60,000 nucleotides of DNA from Cryptomeria japonica (Eukaryota > Streptophyta > Pinopsida > Cupressales > Cupressaceae), in contig NC_081409.1 in the NCBI RefSeq assembly GCF_030272615.1, positions 653,762,468-653,822,467 on the forward strand, in the 5' to 3' direction. The position numbers and the translations under genes were made by a program. Shown here piece after piece: positions 22,554 through 33,797 of the stretch (its first letter is position 1; each line of letters opens with the position of its first letter). The notes under the pieces were generated by a model. That model searched no databases and was not told the origin of the DNA. It worked only from the letters and a program-made list of their open reading frames with translations.

Positions 22554-22595
22554 TGTAGACGTATAAAAATGACCATATTCCTAAATAAATATTTT

Positions 22596-22870
22596 ATGTT
22601 CATGTCTCTATTTAATTAAATCCAATTTAATTAAATTATCCACATTCCTCTATTTAATTAAGTAAATTACTCAATTTATTTAAATTAAATTCACTAGACT
22701 TATTTTTACCATTTAATGAATAAATCATTTTATTCAATTAAAACCCCCCTATCCACTTTAATTAAATTCAAATTTAATTAAATAGTTATCCTAAATTAAA
22801 TAAATCTAATTTATTTAATTGCAACCAAATTGAATTAAATTAACTTTATTTCAATTAAATCCTATTATCC
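22596..22870. repeat. Serial AT-rich palindromes in T1 U3
   Basis: Inverted repeats with 11-12-bp arms occur, such as TTTAATTAAAT around 22607 and 22620, AATTAAATAAAT around 22795 and its complement, and TTTAATTAAATT near 22758. The same kind of series marks U3 of T2 and T3. Confidence 0.75.
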
Positions 22871-23462
22871 CTCCATCCACTTGCAAAATCCTACATCTCC
22901 CACTTGCCTTCCTAAACCCCTTTCTAATCTCTTCTAGACTCTTCTAATCGCTTCTAATTAGCCTAACCCATCTTCTAAACTTTGTCACATCCCTAAGCAA
23001 GGGGAGGTCACTTCTCAAATCCTCAAAGTCTTTGATAACCATTAAAGGCTTCAAGCCTTCAACCACTTAATTCCCCAAAGTCTTCATAACCATTAATGGT
23101 TAACTCAAACCCTCTTACATGGTTAAAGAATTTCTTTTAACTCAACCTTCATCCAACCCAAGGGTCTCATCAAGCATTTAATGCTTTGACCATGATTATC
23201 TCTTAATCATTTGCACAAGGGTTTATCCTTGGATTAACTCTTAATCCAATGGGTAATCTTAACTTAGACTTGACCCTTACCTTCTAGATAACCCTAAGGT
23301 CTTCTCAGGCATTTAATGTCTCCTACCCCTTCTCTCAACCCAACCCTATGTTGACACTTGTCACCATTTCATTGGTGCCAATTACAAACATGGATCCCCA
23401 ACTTTCAAACTCAACCCTTGATCAACTCTTTCAATCCTGACCATCCATTGCCCTGTTTTTGC

Positions 23463-23470
23463 TATAAATA
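23463..23470 (+). promoter_or_regulatory. TATA box of T1 LTR
   Basis: GCTATAAATAGAGC is a textbook plant TATA context, about 540 bp before the inferred LTR end. Confidence 0.65.
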
Positions 23471-24003
23471 GAGCTCTCATTCCTCCATTTTGAATCATCC
23501 TCCAAATTTGTAGTATCATACTTATGCTCAAATACATTCAAGCCTTCATATCTCATTTTATGCTCATCATTTTAACCTCTTTTAAATCAGGAACTAGTCT
23601 AAATATGCATGTTTAGAATAATTTCTTTATCATTTTAGCTCAATCATAGACTAATATACCATGTTAGGATAGTATTTATACTAACCTTGTCATCTTATAA
23701 TCTAGTTTATTGCATTTCTAAGATCATGCATAGCTTAGGATGCATTTCATTCTAAAATCTATCAAAGCATCCCTCGTTCTTGCATTTGCCATCCCTAAAC
23801 CATTTTGCTCAGTGATCTGAGAGAAAAAACATGGGTTTGAGGGACATTGTAAGATAGAGAACCATGGGACCCACCTTGGGAAGCTGAGTTATACTTTATG
23901 ACTCCATAGCTTGCACCAAGAAGTCCTCTGTGTGTGTGTGGATAGGTATTTTGGAACATATTTTCACATATTGAATTCTATCGACCCGCTTTTCCCGCAT
24001 ACA

Positions 24004-24114
24004 ATATGTTTTCTTGTCTCCATTTTTGGGGGGCAAGAATAGCCTTTCAATCATCCTTTCTTTCTAAGGACTCACTTTCCCTTTGTGAAGTAGGGCCTTT
24101 ATTAAGGATCTCTT
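24004..24114. other. Unassigned gap between T1 and K1
   Basis: This 111-bp stretch includes the run TTTTTGGGGGGCAAG. It may be host DNA or the edge of either neighbour; nothing else is recognised. Confidence 0.3.
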
Positions 24115-25251
24115 TGTTGACAAGAGATACTGTATTGGAAGTGATAAGTGCTTGAGGATTTTTTGGGTGTTGTAATTGATGGCAACTTAGATCAGAAGCT
24201 TCATCCAAAATATTAGGAATTATCCTACTGAAAGTTTGAAGTCTACTTTGCTCAAGTCTGGAATGTGGAACATTGTGTTTAATAGAGTAAGAGTACATTG
24301 AGTAAAACTCAATTTTGGGTACACATTTTTTTTTTGTGGTGGAAGAGATAGTTGATTGGGTGATTGGAATAGCTTAATCTGCAATTCTAGTCTTCTGTAT
24401 TGATTCTCGTGCAATATTGAAGATCTAGTATCTGATATTTCAGGAAGAACAAGGTTATTTTAGTGATTAGTGGTGTAGCGTGTTATGCAGAATATTTGGG
24501 ATGATTTTGTTGATTGTTTTCAAGTTTGAAGTTGTCGAGCCGACATATGTGAAGCATATAATCAATTTTTTTTGGTTCACATGTGTATTTGTAATTCAAT
24601 TGAACTGACTTCTTTTTACACATTTCGCAAATTTTTTGGAGTTGACATGTTGGTGACCTAAAGCAAGTGATGTTGATATATAAGACCAATATATATGATC
24701 ATTTTTGTGATTGATGTTGTTGTGTGAATATTGTATGAGCATATGAGTGTAGTTTCATGTGCTCTATCTTTAGATTTATGCTCAAGTGTATGACAAAACA
24801 GAGCAATGTTCCAGAATAGTGGAAGTAAGATACTTTGTGCTTAGTTGGAACAACACTTTGGCATTTGTAGATGCTATTCATCAGTTCAAACACTCAAGTT
24901 ATTATTTGTAAATATTTGTAGGACAGTGAGTCCTCTAGGAGTTGTAGCCCTCTCTTGTATTTCAGCAGTGAGCTCTAGGCAGTGTGCTTGAATGCATGTG
25001 CATTTCCCTTATAAAATTATTATACTCCTGATCATAGTAATTTAATATTGTCGGTCTCAATTCCTCCATGTTTTTTCCTCTCCAATTTTCCAAGTAAAAA
25101 TTCCAGTGTTATGGTTGTGTGCTTGTTTGTATTGAGTTTCTAGACTTTACTTTTATTCATTTGCATCAAGTGGTTTAACAATCAGTTCAAGAAATTTATA
25201 AATTGCAGAACATAGATTCACCCCCCTTCTCAGTGATCATTGATTCCAACA
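24115..25251 (+). repeat. K1 5' LTR
   Basis: It ends CCAACA at 25251, right before the tRNA-Met primer site. Its last part (cacttcagtgag-like phrases, CACCCCCCTTCTCAGTGATC) matches the K2 and K3 LTR ends (53740, 59836). The start at 24115 (TGTTGACAAGAG) is a best guess, based on the TTGATGGCAA phrase near 24178 that sits close to the LTR start in K2. Confidence 0.6.
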
Positions 25252-25268
25252 ATTGGTATCAGAGCCTA
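25252..25268 (+). other. K1 primer binding site (initiator tRNA-Met)
   Basis: ATTGGTATCAGAGCC follows the LTR end. TGGTATCAGAGC is the common plant copia primer site. Confidence 0.9.
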
Positions 25269-25319
25269 GTTCCTCTAAGGAAGCCTAACAGCTTAAGGAA
25301 GATCTAAAATAGTGAATCA

Positions 25320-25736
25320 ATGGACTCCAGTTTATAGATACAACTCACTATGGTGCTTGAGGATCTAGATACAATAAGAAAAGAAGCAATTAGCTTGAGA
25401 AGAAATTTGAGTGATGTTGAAGACCAAAGAAGGAAAAAGTGAACACATCCAGAGAATAGAGAAAGGAGCTTATGTGAAAAAATTGCTAGAGATAATGCAG
25501 CCTTGAAGAATGAAATGCAATCCATTGTGATGAAGTTGATAAAGGAGATTGAAGACAAGAAGAAGAATGAGGAAAGTTTGACTCAATCATTAAAGGATAG
25601 ATCAAATGAATGTTGCAGACTAAATTGTGAAAATGACCAGATAAAGCTTGAATTGATACACTCCAAGAATAATGAGCAAGAGCTTGAAAGATAGACCATA
25701 ATTCTAAGAAATGAACTTACCACTGCTAATGAGTAC
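25320..25736 (+). pseudogene. K1 ORF1, N-terminal part (coiled-coil, gag-like)
   Basis: It starts at ATG 25320, matching the K2 ORF1 start (MALEDYDVERLK in K2, MVLEDLDTIRKE here). Heptad-like stretches include LIKEIEDKKKNEESLTQSLKD. Several stops break it. It ends at the T2 insertion (AGTAC 25732-25736) and resumes at 39992. There is no capsid domain like that of ordinary copia Gag, so the function is inferred only from the zinc knuckles further on. Confidence 0.75.
25732..25736. other. Target site duplication of T2, left
   Basis: AGTAC here equals 39992-39996 on the other side of T2. Confidence 0.9.
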
Positions 25737-26517
25737 TGTATACGGTGAAAATGGAAAAGAACAATATTGAAAGGCTAAATGAATTCAACCACAAAACCCT
25801 AGCGTAACAACAACAAAGATCCACCATAACATATGAAGATTACCTAAGACAATGAAAATCAAATGAAATCACAAAGATTATACCATCACATGTCCAATAG
25901 GGTTTGAATCTCCATTCTTCCTATCTCCATTGATCTTGCTTGATATATTTGCTCTTAGATTTTATGTGCACAAGAGCTCAACAAAGAACAGAAATGTGGT
26001 TGCAAGTAGGCTTGATCGCATATGAAAGTTTGAAAGTGTAGTGTAGTCAAGTAATCATCGGGTGTTGATAATGAAGGAAGCTTCTCCTTATATAGAAGAC
26101 ACTATAAGAAATTGAGGGATAAGATTGAGAGGTGTAAAAGATAAATGGTCGGCTAGAATTAGAGGGTAGGTAAAGAAAATAAGAAAATAATAAGAGGGTA
26201 GGTAGTGTATGAATTAAGAGATGAATGACATGTGTCATAGGTAGAAAAGGTTAATGAATTAATTAAATAAATAAATATTTATTTAATTAATAGAGGAAGT
26301 GGGATCAATTAAATAAATAAGATATTTATTTAATTTAGGAAAAAGGACAATTTAAATAAATAAATGTATTTATTTAAATGAGAAATAATGCTTGAAGAGG
26401 ATAAATGAATTAATTAAATAAACAATGATTTATTTAATTAATAGAAGAATTAGGCTTAAAATAATTAAATAAATAAAATATTTATTTAATTAGACTAGAC
26501 AATTTTAGGTGTCTACA
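25737..26517 (-). repeat. T2 3' LTR (781 bp)
   Basis: It starts TGTATACGG and ends TGTCTACA on the + strand and pairs with 39211-39991. The TTTTGCCCCTCTTT complement of the polypurine tract follows at 26518. Five perfect AT palindromes crowd its right third. A minus-strand TATATAAG lies at 26087-26094. Confidence 0.95.
26252..26500. repeat. Five perfect AT palindromes in T2 U3
   Basis: Arms such as TTAATTAAATAAATA/TATTTATTTAATTAA (15 bp) and AATTAAATAAATA/TATTTATTTAATT (13 bp) recur five times, centred near 26276, 26323, 26366, 26430 and 26482. They also occur in the other LTR at about 39730-39970. Confidence 0.9.
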
Positions 26518-26531
26518 TTTTGCCCCTCTTT
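26518..26531 (-). other. T2 polypurine tract
   Basis: TTTTGCCCCTCTTT on the + strand is AAAGAGGGGCAAAA on the element strand, identical to T1. Confidence 0.85.
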
Positions 26532-26866
26532 GCAACAATGCAACTTGTCGCGTTGTTTCAAAGAAGATAATATGAACTGATACAAAGTTGCCCCAAGATA
26601 GGAATGATATGCCCCCTTGAGAGATTGGATGAAAATGTCTGGAAAGATCGTAGACAATCTCTCGATAAGAAAGAAAGGCTAGAAAGGACTGACCGGATAG
26701 GATAGAGTGACAGAGTCACACGATAATGAAGACTAACTCAGGAAATGAGGGCTAGGGCTAGGGCAATCTATAAGATAGACCATGAAGGGAATACATCCTC
26801 ATTGTCATCCACACATCCAAGAGATCAGAGTGCAGAGAGAGAATAGAGCAGTAGCAGTCAATAGCG

Positions 26867-26932
26867 ATGGCATTGATGCATAGATTTGATCGCGTTCGCC
26901 GATTTCAGAGGCCAATAGATGTAGGAGAGCCA
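26867..26932 (+). pseudogene. T2 PMD gene, exon 1 (antisense to T2)
   Basis: A 22-codon frame from ATG 26867 contains HRFDRVRRFQRP and ends at a GTAAGT donor at 26933. It matches T1 exon 1 and lies 350 bp from the LTR edge, the same distance as in T3. Confidence 0.65.
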
Positions 26933-27570
26933 GTAAGTACCACAAAACCTCCTTGTACTTTGCTGCATTAATTGTTGTCATAAATGCATGCTATGTAGGA
27001 TAATAAATGCATTTTAGGTATGTCAAACAAGGTCAAAAAATGTTTAGGTGCATTTGTGTCATGAATGCATGTTTATGTCTTCAAGGTCAAATCGACAGTT
27101 CTGTGATAAACATACATTGTCGATTGGATAAGTTGCTGAGAGGATACACTCAAGTAGGTCCTCTAGGGAAGACTAGGGTAACAGATAGGGCTAGAATTGA
27201 CAATTCTATGATAGAACGTACGTTGCCAATCAGGAAACTACTCAAGAGGATACACTCAAGTAGAGGCCCTAGGATAGGATAGATTAAGGCACTTTGTGAT
27301 AAACAAGGAGTACTAAGACATAGTACTTTGTGATGAACAAGGAGTACTAAAAAGAGCAACACTTTGTGATGAACAGGGAGTGCAAAAACACATAGTACTT
27401 TGTGATGAACAGGGAGTACCACTAGGATAAATAGCAACACTTTGTGATGAATAGTGAGTGTCACTAGGATAGAGCACCATATGATAAATGTAAGCACCAG
27501 GATAAAGAGCAGAATTTTGTGATGAACAATGAATGCCACTATGACTGACATGATTGATTTGCTTGACTGC
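26933..27570 (+). other. T2 PMD intron (inferred) with duplications and minisatellite
   Basis: A duplicated phrase containing GAGGATACACTCAAGTAG occurs near 27142 and 27247. From 27289 to 27545 about six units contain ACTTTGTGATGAACAGGGAG. A likely acceptor is TTGCTTGACTGCAAG near 27570. Confidence 0.55.
27289..27545 (+). repeat. Minisatellite of ACTTTGTGATGAAC units
   Basis: Six degenerate units, mostly 35-45 bp apart and alternating between GTACT and GTGC endings, fill the T2 PMD intron. Confidence 0.8.
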
Positions 27571-28064
27571 AAGAGTATCTACCTATATTAGAGTCATGTG
27601 AGAGATTCCCATCGACTCAGAGTTTGTGAGCAGAGCTAACAGTCGAGGATAGAGTAGCTATGGGCCTACGACATATTTTGTATGTGCCTGAGTTTTGGGT
27701 GAACATGGGATTGTTGACTGTGCTAGCTGAGAGATGGCACTCAGAGACTTTTAGTTTTCATTTGTCGATGGGTGAGATGACAGTCACCTTAGAGGATATA
27801 TATAGGATTTTGAGGATACTGATCGATGGGGAGTTAGTTCCTTATGATCGAGACGGAGACAGGGATGCACTGAGATGAGTGTTTCAGGATCCAAGACTGG
27901 AGATGAGGGTTGGACACGTGGCTTGGGATACCATGACACAAACATGATTAGCACTACCAGTAGTGTTGACAGGGGTGATCAGTGGGTTCCTCTGTCCAGA
28001 TAGGGTGACACGAGGGTTGGTTGTAGCCATATGTATTTTGACATCATTGTATCGTGACACTTAT
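27571..28064 (+). pseudogene. T2 PMD gene, exon 2 fragment
   Basis: The frame with VNMGLLTVLAERWHSETFSF, GEMTVTLEDIYRILRI and, beyond stops, ISGFLCPDR matches the first half of T1 exon 2. It breaks with a stop at 27876 and others, and ends at a (TA)n tract near 28068, so the C-terminal half is missing. Confidence 0.75.
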
Positions 28065-29749
28065 GATTATATATATATATATATATAAATGAGATTCATC
28101 CTTGCAGCAGCTATATGCATGTGTACCTATGTGATGAGAGGTTTCATGATGTATGTTTCTATGTGATGGTTATTATATGGATGCAAATATGTACATGATG
28201 AAATGCAATATGTTTTTTCTTTTATATTTTTATATGTTATGACAATGCAAATGTGAATGTATGAAATGCAGATGAATATGATAATGCAAATGTAAAATGT
28301 GCTAACATGTGTTGTGTGCAGGATGTGATGCAATTATGATATCTATATGTATGTATGAAATTCCTATATGTGGTAATGCAGGTGCAAACTACATGAAATG
28401 CAAATGTTTTTGGCGTGTCATTATACTGAGTTATGTGATAGCAGGCTACACGGACTCAAGAAGGACGATGGAAGTCAATCAAGAAAGGGAGATGAAAGAT
28501 AGAAGATATGAAAGTGAAATAGATTCTTGTGCATTATCATCATTGAGCTTTATTATGGTAAAATAGGTTATGACAATCGAGGCATATGTTTGACCCAGAG
28601 AGTCATTGTACCTGTTTGCATGGAGATAAGACAATCACAAACAAGGAATGCCTAGTTCATACTAGACTCATAGTGTCCTCATATCCTTGGACAAGTCATA
28701 GCATTACTAAGAGACAATCCGCAGACAGAAAAATAAACATAGGTGACGATACCCCATCCTCGCCTTTCTAGTCAAAGACATCTTGGAGATAGAATCTCTA
28801 GTCAGAGACATCTTGGAAAAGCTAAAAGACATGTCACCAAAAGATAAAAATCAAAAGAAAACCAAGACTCAACACCAACATCCACTGTAGTCCTCAAGTT
28901 TAGTGTCTCTTGTCACTTGTATAAGTCGTATTTGATTGTGGTCACAATGTTTACTTTCACAAAAGGATAGATAGCACTAAACCATAATATTGTCTGAGTG
29001 TTGAAATATTTGATTTGTTGAAGTCCATTGTTGCTACTGTACGTCATCTGAAACTGACTGAATCCATGCAATTGATACTTTATTGTAGAGAAGATGAAAC
29101 TTTATTGCGGATTGTGATGCAAATGTTGCTTTATTATAGATTGTGATGCAAATGTTTCTTTATTGCGGATTGTGATGCAAATGTTGCTTTATTGTGGATT
29201 GTGCATGGATAGACTAAAGAAAAGTGGAAGAAACTGTACTCCTCGAAACATGTGATGCTCTTAGTTCCACATCCATTACTAGACGTACGATTTTCCTTAG
29301 CCACAGATAGGAGTTGATTTATTATGGATGGAAAGGAGTGAAAAGGAATGTTTATTATGAATGGTGAACCAATCTTAGGTAGATCAATAACAAGCCATGA
29401 TGGGAATGAGTAAGTTTATTATGGATAGATAGGTTGTGAGTGTGTGCAAAGTGAAAGGATGAAATGGAATCCTGAAGGAGGGAGGAGCAATGTCTCTACA
29501 CATGGCACTGGTGACCCATTTTTCACCATGGTACTTGCCCAGGGCACCACCGAAGTGGTTTTCACCGTTGGACAAAATTTTTTTCTTTATGTTTTTTATT
29601 TTTTTTTGGTATTTTTCTTTTTTTTGTGTGTGTCACAAGGCACCTGTTTGCCAGGTTTTCACCAAGTAATGATTTTTTATTTTTACGCTTTTTTTTAATT
29701 TTATTTTTATATTTTTTGATATTTTTTTGTATTTTTAAATTAGGATACT
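28065..29749. other. T2 non-coding region between PMD fragment and integrase tail
   Basis: It begins with (TA)n (28068-28087), then an ATG-rich low-complexity stretch (28110-28310). A 34-35-bp tandem repeat lies at 29085-29208 and a T-rich block at 29576-29745. I see no gene. Confidence 0.6.
29085..29208. repeat. Tandem repeat, unit about 34 bp, 3-4 copies
   Basis: Units of the type TTTATTGCGGATTGTGATGCAAATG repeat in close succession with few changes. Confidence 0.85.
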
Positions 29750-29750
29750 C

Positions 29751-30110
29751 TGAAGAGCTATGTGTAAAACCTGCGAAGGTGCATGTTGTTGATAGGATCC
29801 TCCAAAGGTTCACCCTCTGTGGTTGAGAGTTGATATGCACCAGATCCATATGCTGCTATGATGATGTAAGGACCAAGCTAGTTTGGTTTGAATTTTCCTT
29901 TCTTCTCTCTGTCTTGCTGATTTTTAGGATTTTTTCTGAGAACTAAGTCACCAACCTCAAATGTGTGAGGCTTTACCTTATGATTGTAGCTGCATTGTTC
30001 CTTGACTGAATGATGTGTATCTCGAGTGACTATCTTCCTTGATGAAGGAACTAAGGCAAAATTACTAGAGTGTGAACTACATAGGCCCATATGTGTGTCA
30101 CCTAAAGAAG
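29751..30110 (-). pseudogene. pol: T2 integrase C-terminal remnant
   Basis: The minus frame shows YNHKVKPHTFEVGDLVLRK and NPKNQQDREKKGKFKPN, then a TAG in place of Trp, then LGPYIIIAAYGSGAYQL and MHLRRFYT with a stop. It aligns with the end of T1 integrase (9400-9624). The catalytic D-D-E core is absent. Confidence 0.88.
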
Positions 30111-30403
30111 TTTGGGCATCCCTGATAAAAAAGTCCTTTGAGGAAGCTCCATTAAAGTTCTAGGATGTATCGCCAGAAGGGAAAGGATATGCAGAACAAG
30201 TGGATGAGGAATGAAGGTTTATGATTGCGAAAAGAAGTGAAAGTATGATAGCATGATGGAGACATAGGATCAACAAGTATTCTTTTTGACTTGCAATTGT
30301 AGAACTTTTGCCCCCAGTTATTTTGATATTAGGGGAGATCAAATATTGCTCTTTCTCTTTCATAGGATTTTTATCCTTGACTTTGATTTTTAGATTTTTC
30401 TTT
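30111..30403 (-). other. T2 junction where RT, RNase H and integrase core are missing
   Basis: Less than 300 bp separate protease-linked sequence from the integrase tail, whereas T1 uses about 3 kb here. A short lysine-rich frame is present but shows no pol motif. Confidence 0.7.
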
Positions 30404-31563
30404 TCAAAGTTTAATTTTTTGATCCCCAATGTGTAAGGGATTTTGTAATTCTGGTTGATCCAAGTCTAGGAGAGGAGTGGAAATGGAAGGAGCAGATGAT
30501 ATGGTAAGGCTATGTGAGTTATCAAGAGGGTTGGCGATACACTCAATAGATTCTTCGCTGGAACCACTAAGAGGTGCTTGCACCACTAGAGGAGATTTGC
30601 ATTCAGACTTAGTAGCCACAACACTAGGTGCTTCGTACCCAAATCCTTGGCATTGCAAATTGTTTGTAGGTTGTTCTTGTCGACTGAATACCTTAGGAGA
30701 TAGTGAGAGTTGATCAACATGAAAGATATACTCACCACATCCCATGTCTTTAAACTTGAAATTTTCTTTGATCTCTTCTTGCTTTGATGTAGAAGCTTTC
30801 AAGGATTCTGGATCCACATATGCTGAAGATGGAAAAACTTCTTGATTGACTGGGATTGTTATTTTTGATCTAGGTCGCAGATTGTTATAATATATGAATG
30901 GATTTGGGTTAGATTTGACAGTCACTTCAACTCCATTATGAGGAAACTTGATACATTGATGATATGTAGATCGGATTGCACTCATCTCATGAATCCAAGG
31001 ACATCCCAAAAGTATGTTGTATGTGAGATCTAAATCAAAGACTTGACAAACTACATCCTTTGTAACTGGCCCAACTTTGAGAGGCAAGGTGACTGTGCCT
31101 TTGGATGAATGCTCTTCATCATCATATGCTTTGATGGTAATTTTGTTTGTAGAATTCACAACTTTCTCTGAATATCCCAATTGTTTAACAGTGCTCAATA
31201 TACAAATGTTTAGACCTACTCCTCCATCTATCAGGACTCGTTTTATTCGGTGTTTGTGTATGAAGGCTTCAATGTGCAAAGGTGCGTTATGTGGTTGGCT
31301 TATGGAGGCATCGTCATCTTCTGTGAATGTAAGGAGTATGAAATGGAAAGGTATCCCACCATGGCTTGAAACTGGTCCACATTCAGATCAGTGGGGATGA
31401 AAGTGTCTCTCAAAGTTTTATCAAGGATGGCTTTATGTGCGGGAGATATGCGTAAAAGCTCAAGGATGGAGATAAGTGTGGGCATCTTTCCTAACTGTTC
31501 TACCAGATCATACTCAGGTTTGGTTGATGAGGAAGTGGTTTTTTTACTTGGAGCACCTTGCAA
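30404..31563 (-). pseudogene. T2 aspartic protease and linker
   Basis: The frame includes the active-site motif VLIDGGVGLNI and LLGCPWIHEM, and aligns with T1 4250-4740. A frame change lies near 31345. The linker to 30404 shows no G-patch, unlike T1. Confidence 0.85.
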
Positions 31564-33797
31564 AGTGAATTTACCTTGACGAGTTGTAACATTACATTCA
31601 GAGGTAGGTTAAGAAGAAGATCCAATGCCTTTTAGGACAACCTTGGGTCTTTGGGTAGAATTCTCAGGTGTTTTGTCCTTGATGATAGTGGTAGATACAT
31701 AATTGTCCATTGAAATGTGATTGACAGTTGAATCATAGTTATAGGATGCTCTGGTATAGTTGGTATGCTCATCTATGGCTTTAGATTTTCCCTTGTCATG
31801 TTTTGGAAATGGTTCTTTAAACATTTCATGTTCTTGATTGGATGACTATCCTTCAATCTCAATGTCACCTCTACCAATGAGATCTTGTATGATATTCTTC
31901 AGTCGCTGACAATTTCCTATTTTATGTCCTTTGCTTTTATGAAATTCACAATACTCATCATCATTTCACCAATTTGGTTTAACCTTTGGCTCATATGGAG
32001 GCAAATCTAGAATTGTTATTATTTTGTTTGCTAGTAGCTTCTTGAAAACTAATTCTAGTGGTTCTCCCAATGGGGTGTACTTCCTTCGTGACCTTGAAGT
32101 TGTTTGAGTATTCACTTGATTGTTTGTAGAGCTTGATCCAGAAAAAATGATTTTAGGTCGTACTATATTGGCATCCACAACACCATCATTGACTGTGTTC
32201 TTGTTTTTATTCCAAAGTCATGCTTATCTTTTCCTTTAAAGTCATCTTTATTTTCTTTGAATATTTTGATGACTCCTTGCTCAATTAGTACCTTCTCTAT
32301 TGCTAAACCTTTTTCAATGACATCCTTGAAGGTGGACAAACAAGATTTCCTTAGGTCATAAACAATGTCTTTGTTAACATTTTGGGTGAACATTTCTACC
32401 ATTTGTTTTTGTGGAATTTCACAAGAGCATCTACTAGCTAGATTCCTCCATCTTTGTAAAAATGATGAAAAAGACTCTCCATCCCTTTGCTTGGTGTTGC
32501 ACAAGGTAGTGACTGATATGTCTGTCTCTATGTTGTATGAGAAATATTGGATAAATGCCTCTGCTAAGTCACCCCATGACTTAATTCTAGGTGGAAGTTG
32601 GGAGAACCATTCCATAGCTTGATCACCTAAGCTCTGTGGGAATAATCTCATCAAATATGTCTCTTCTGCTGCTACCTCAATTCAAGCTATGAAAAATTGT
32701 CTTATATGTGCCTTAGGATCCCCTTTTCCTCTATACTTATCAAACTTAGGTGTCACAAAGTGTGTAGGAAATGGAGGCATTGGAATGCTTTTGTCAAATG
32801 GATAGGGACATATGTCTCTCATTATGTAAGTTGGCTTTGGTGTATTTATGTCCTCCATTTTCTTTTGTAAGTCCTTGATTTGCTGTTCCAAATTATTCTT
32901 AGGTGGAGACCGACTTCTTCGACCATACCGCATGCCTGAACCACTAGGTGGAGGAGCATATTGCATATATGGATGGTATTGATCATACACATGTTCATAT
33001 GGAGGAGGTCTATAATGATGCTGCATATATGGACCACTTGGTATAGAGTCATGTTGAGGAATGGAATGTCTTCTTTGTCCATGTATACCATACTCTATAG
33101 GAATGTCATGAGTTTGTTCTAGTGTGTTGCCTCCAAATTTGACACGGGGTTTCCTTGTGTCCAAATTTTGAGCATGCTTTTGAATATCCAATTGCTTTGG
33201 TGGTAGATCTTTAGCATTAGCATGTGATTGAGTATATTTTTCTGCATAAGACTTCCATAATGGTCTGTGAAGGTGGGTATCATATGCTAGACCATGTGTG
33301 TATGGGACCTCTAGTTTTTGAAACAAAGATGATGGTGATTCAGGCACAAGATGTGGTCCTCTATTGCCTCCACTTTTAAGCCTCCTTTGATCCATGTTGA
33401 GGTGAGGTTGTTGCAAAGGTCGATTTTGTATTATTTGAGACATGTCAAAATCATGAGGGATCTTGGCTCCACTTTGGGCCATCACTTGTAAGAAGTATTG
33501 TCTATCTCTCTTCATTATTTCCTCAACCAATTTATTGAAATGAGGATCCATAATGGAGTCTTCCACCTTCACTAAATGTACTAAAATGTTGTCCATATTG
33601 TCATTATGTGTACCATTGTTGTTTATAGTATCCATCTTCTCAACATTTGGAATGTTTCTATAGGCATCCATATCGAGTAATGTAGTATGATCAAAATTGA
33701 AAAAGATATCATTGTCATACTCATAGGAACTCATGTTTGTGGACTCTTGAGCCTCTTTAGCTTCTCTCCTAGATTTTTGGGAATGGGTTTCAACCAT
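31564..33797 (-). pseudogene. gag: T2 gag
   Basis: It starts at the ATG at 33797 and reads 371 codons to a TGA near 32682, then continues in the same frame (EETYLMRLFPQSLGDQAMEW) to about 32163, where the frame shifts. Motifs shared with T1 are ICPYPFD, PKFDKYRGKGDPKAH and FLQRWRNLASRC. A zinc motif CEFHKSKGHKIGNC sits near 31895-31940 but in a shifted frame. The N-terminal half is Tyr/Pro/His-rich. Confidence 0.88.

Larger units (their letters stand above)
1..24003 (+). mobile_element. T1: Tat-lineage Ty3/gypsy LTR retrotransposon, 5' end off window
   Basis: The order on the + strand is leader, gag, protease, RT, RNase H, second RNase H, integrase, an antisense PMD gene, a polypurine tract and a 3' LTR. 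The second, cellular-like RNase H after the normal one is the hallmark of the Tat lineage. The 5' LTR is not visible and should lie before base 1. An unrelated element (N1, 13372-21523) sits inside, so the original T1 was still longer than about 15 kb. Many in-frame stops and several frameshifts make it an inactive, old copy. Confidence 0.85.
22554..24003 (+). repeat. T1 3' LTR (about 1450 bp)
   Basis: It starts TGTAGACG after the polypurine tract and probably ends CCCGCATACA at 24003. The end is similar to the T2 LTR end (inverted TGTATACGG). The first 330 bp carry several AT-rich palindromes, and a TATAAATA box lies at 23463. The partner LTR is off window, so the right edge is inferred. Confidence 0.7.

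Noticed and set aside
24115-24300. A precise K1 LTR start
   Set aside because: Only one K1 LTR is visible, so the start cannot be fixed; 24115 is kept as an estimate.
29562-29849. Lys-rich or Phe-rich frames around 29560-29850
   Set aside because: They come from a T-rich low-complexity block; the only real coding signal here is the integrase tail on the minus strand.
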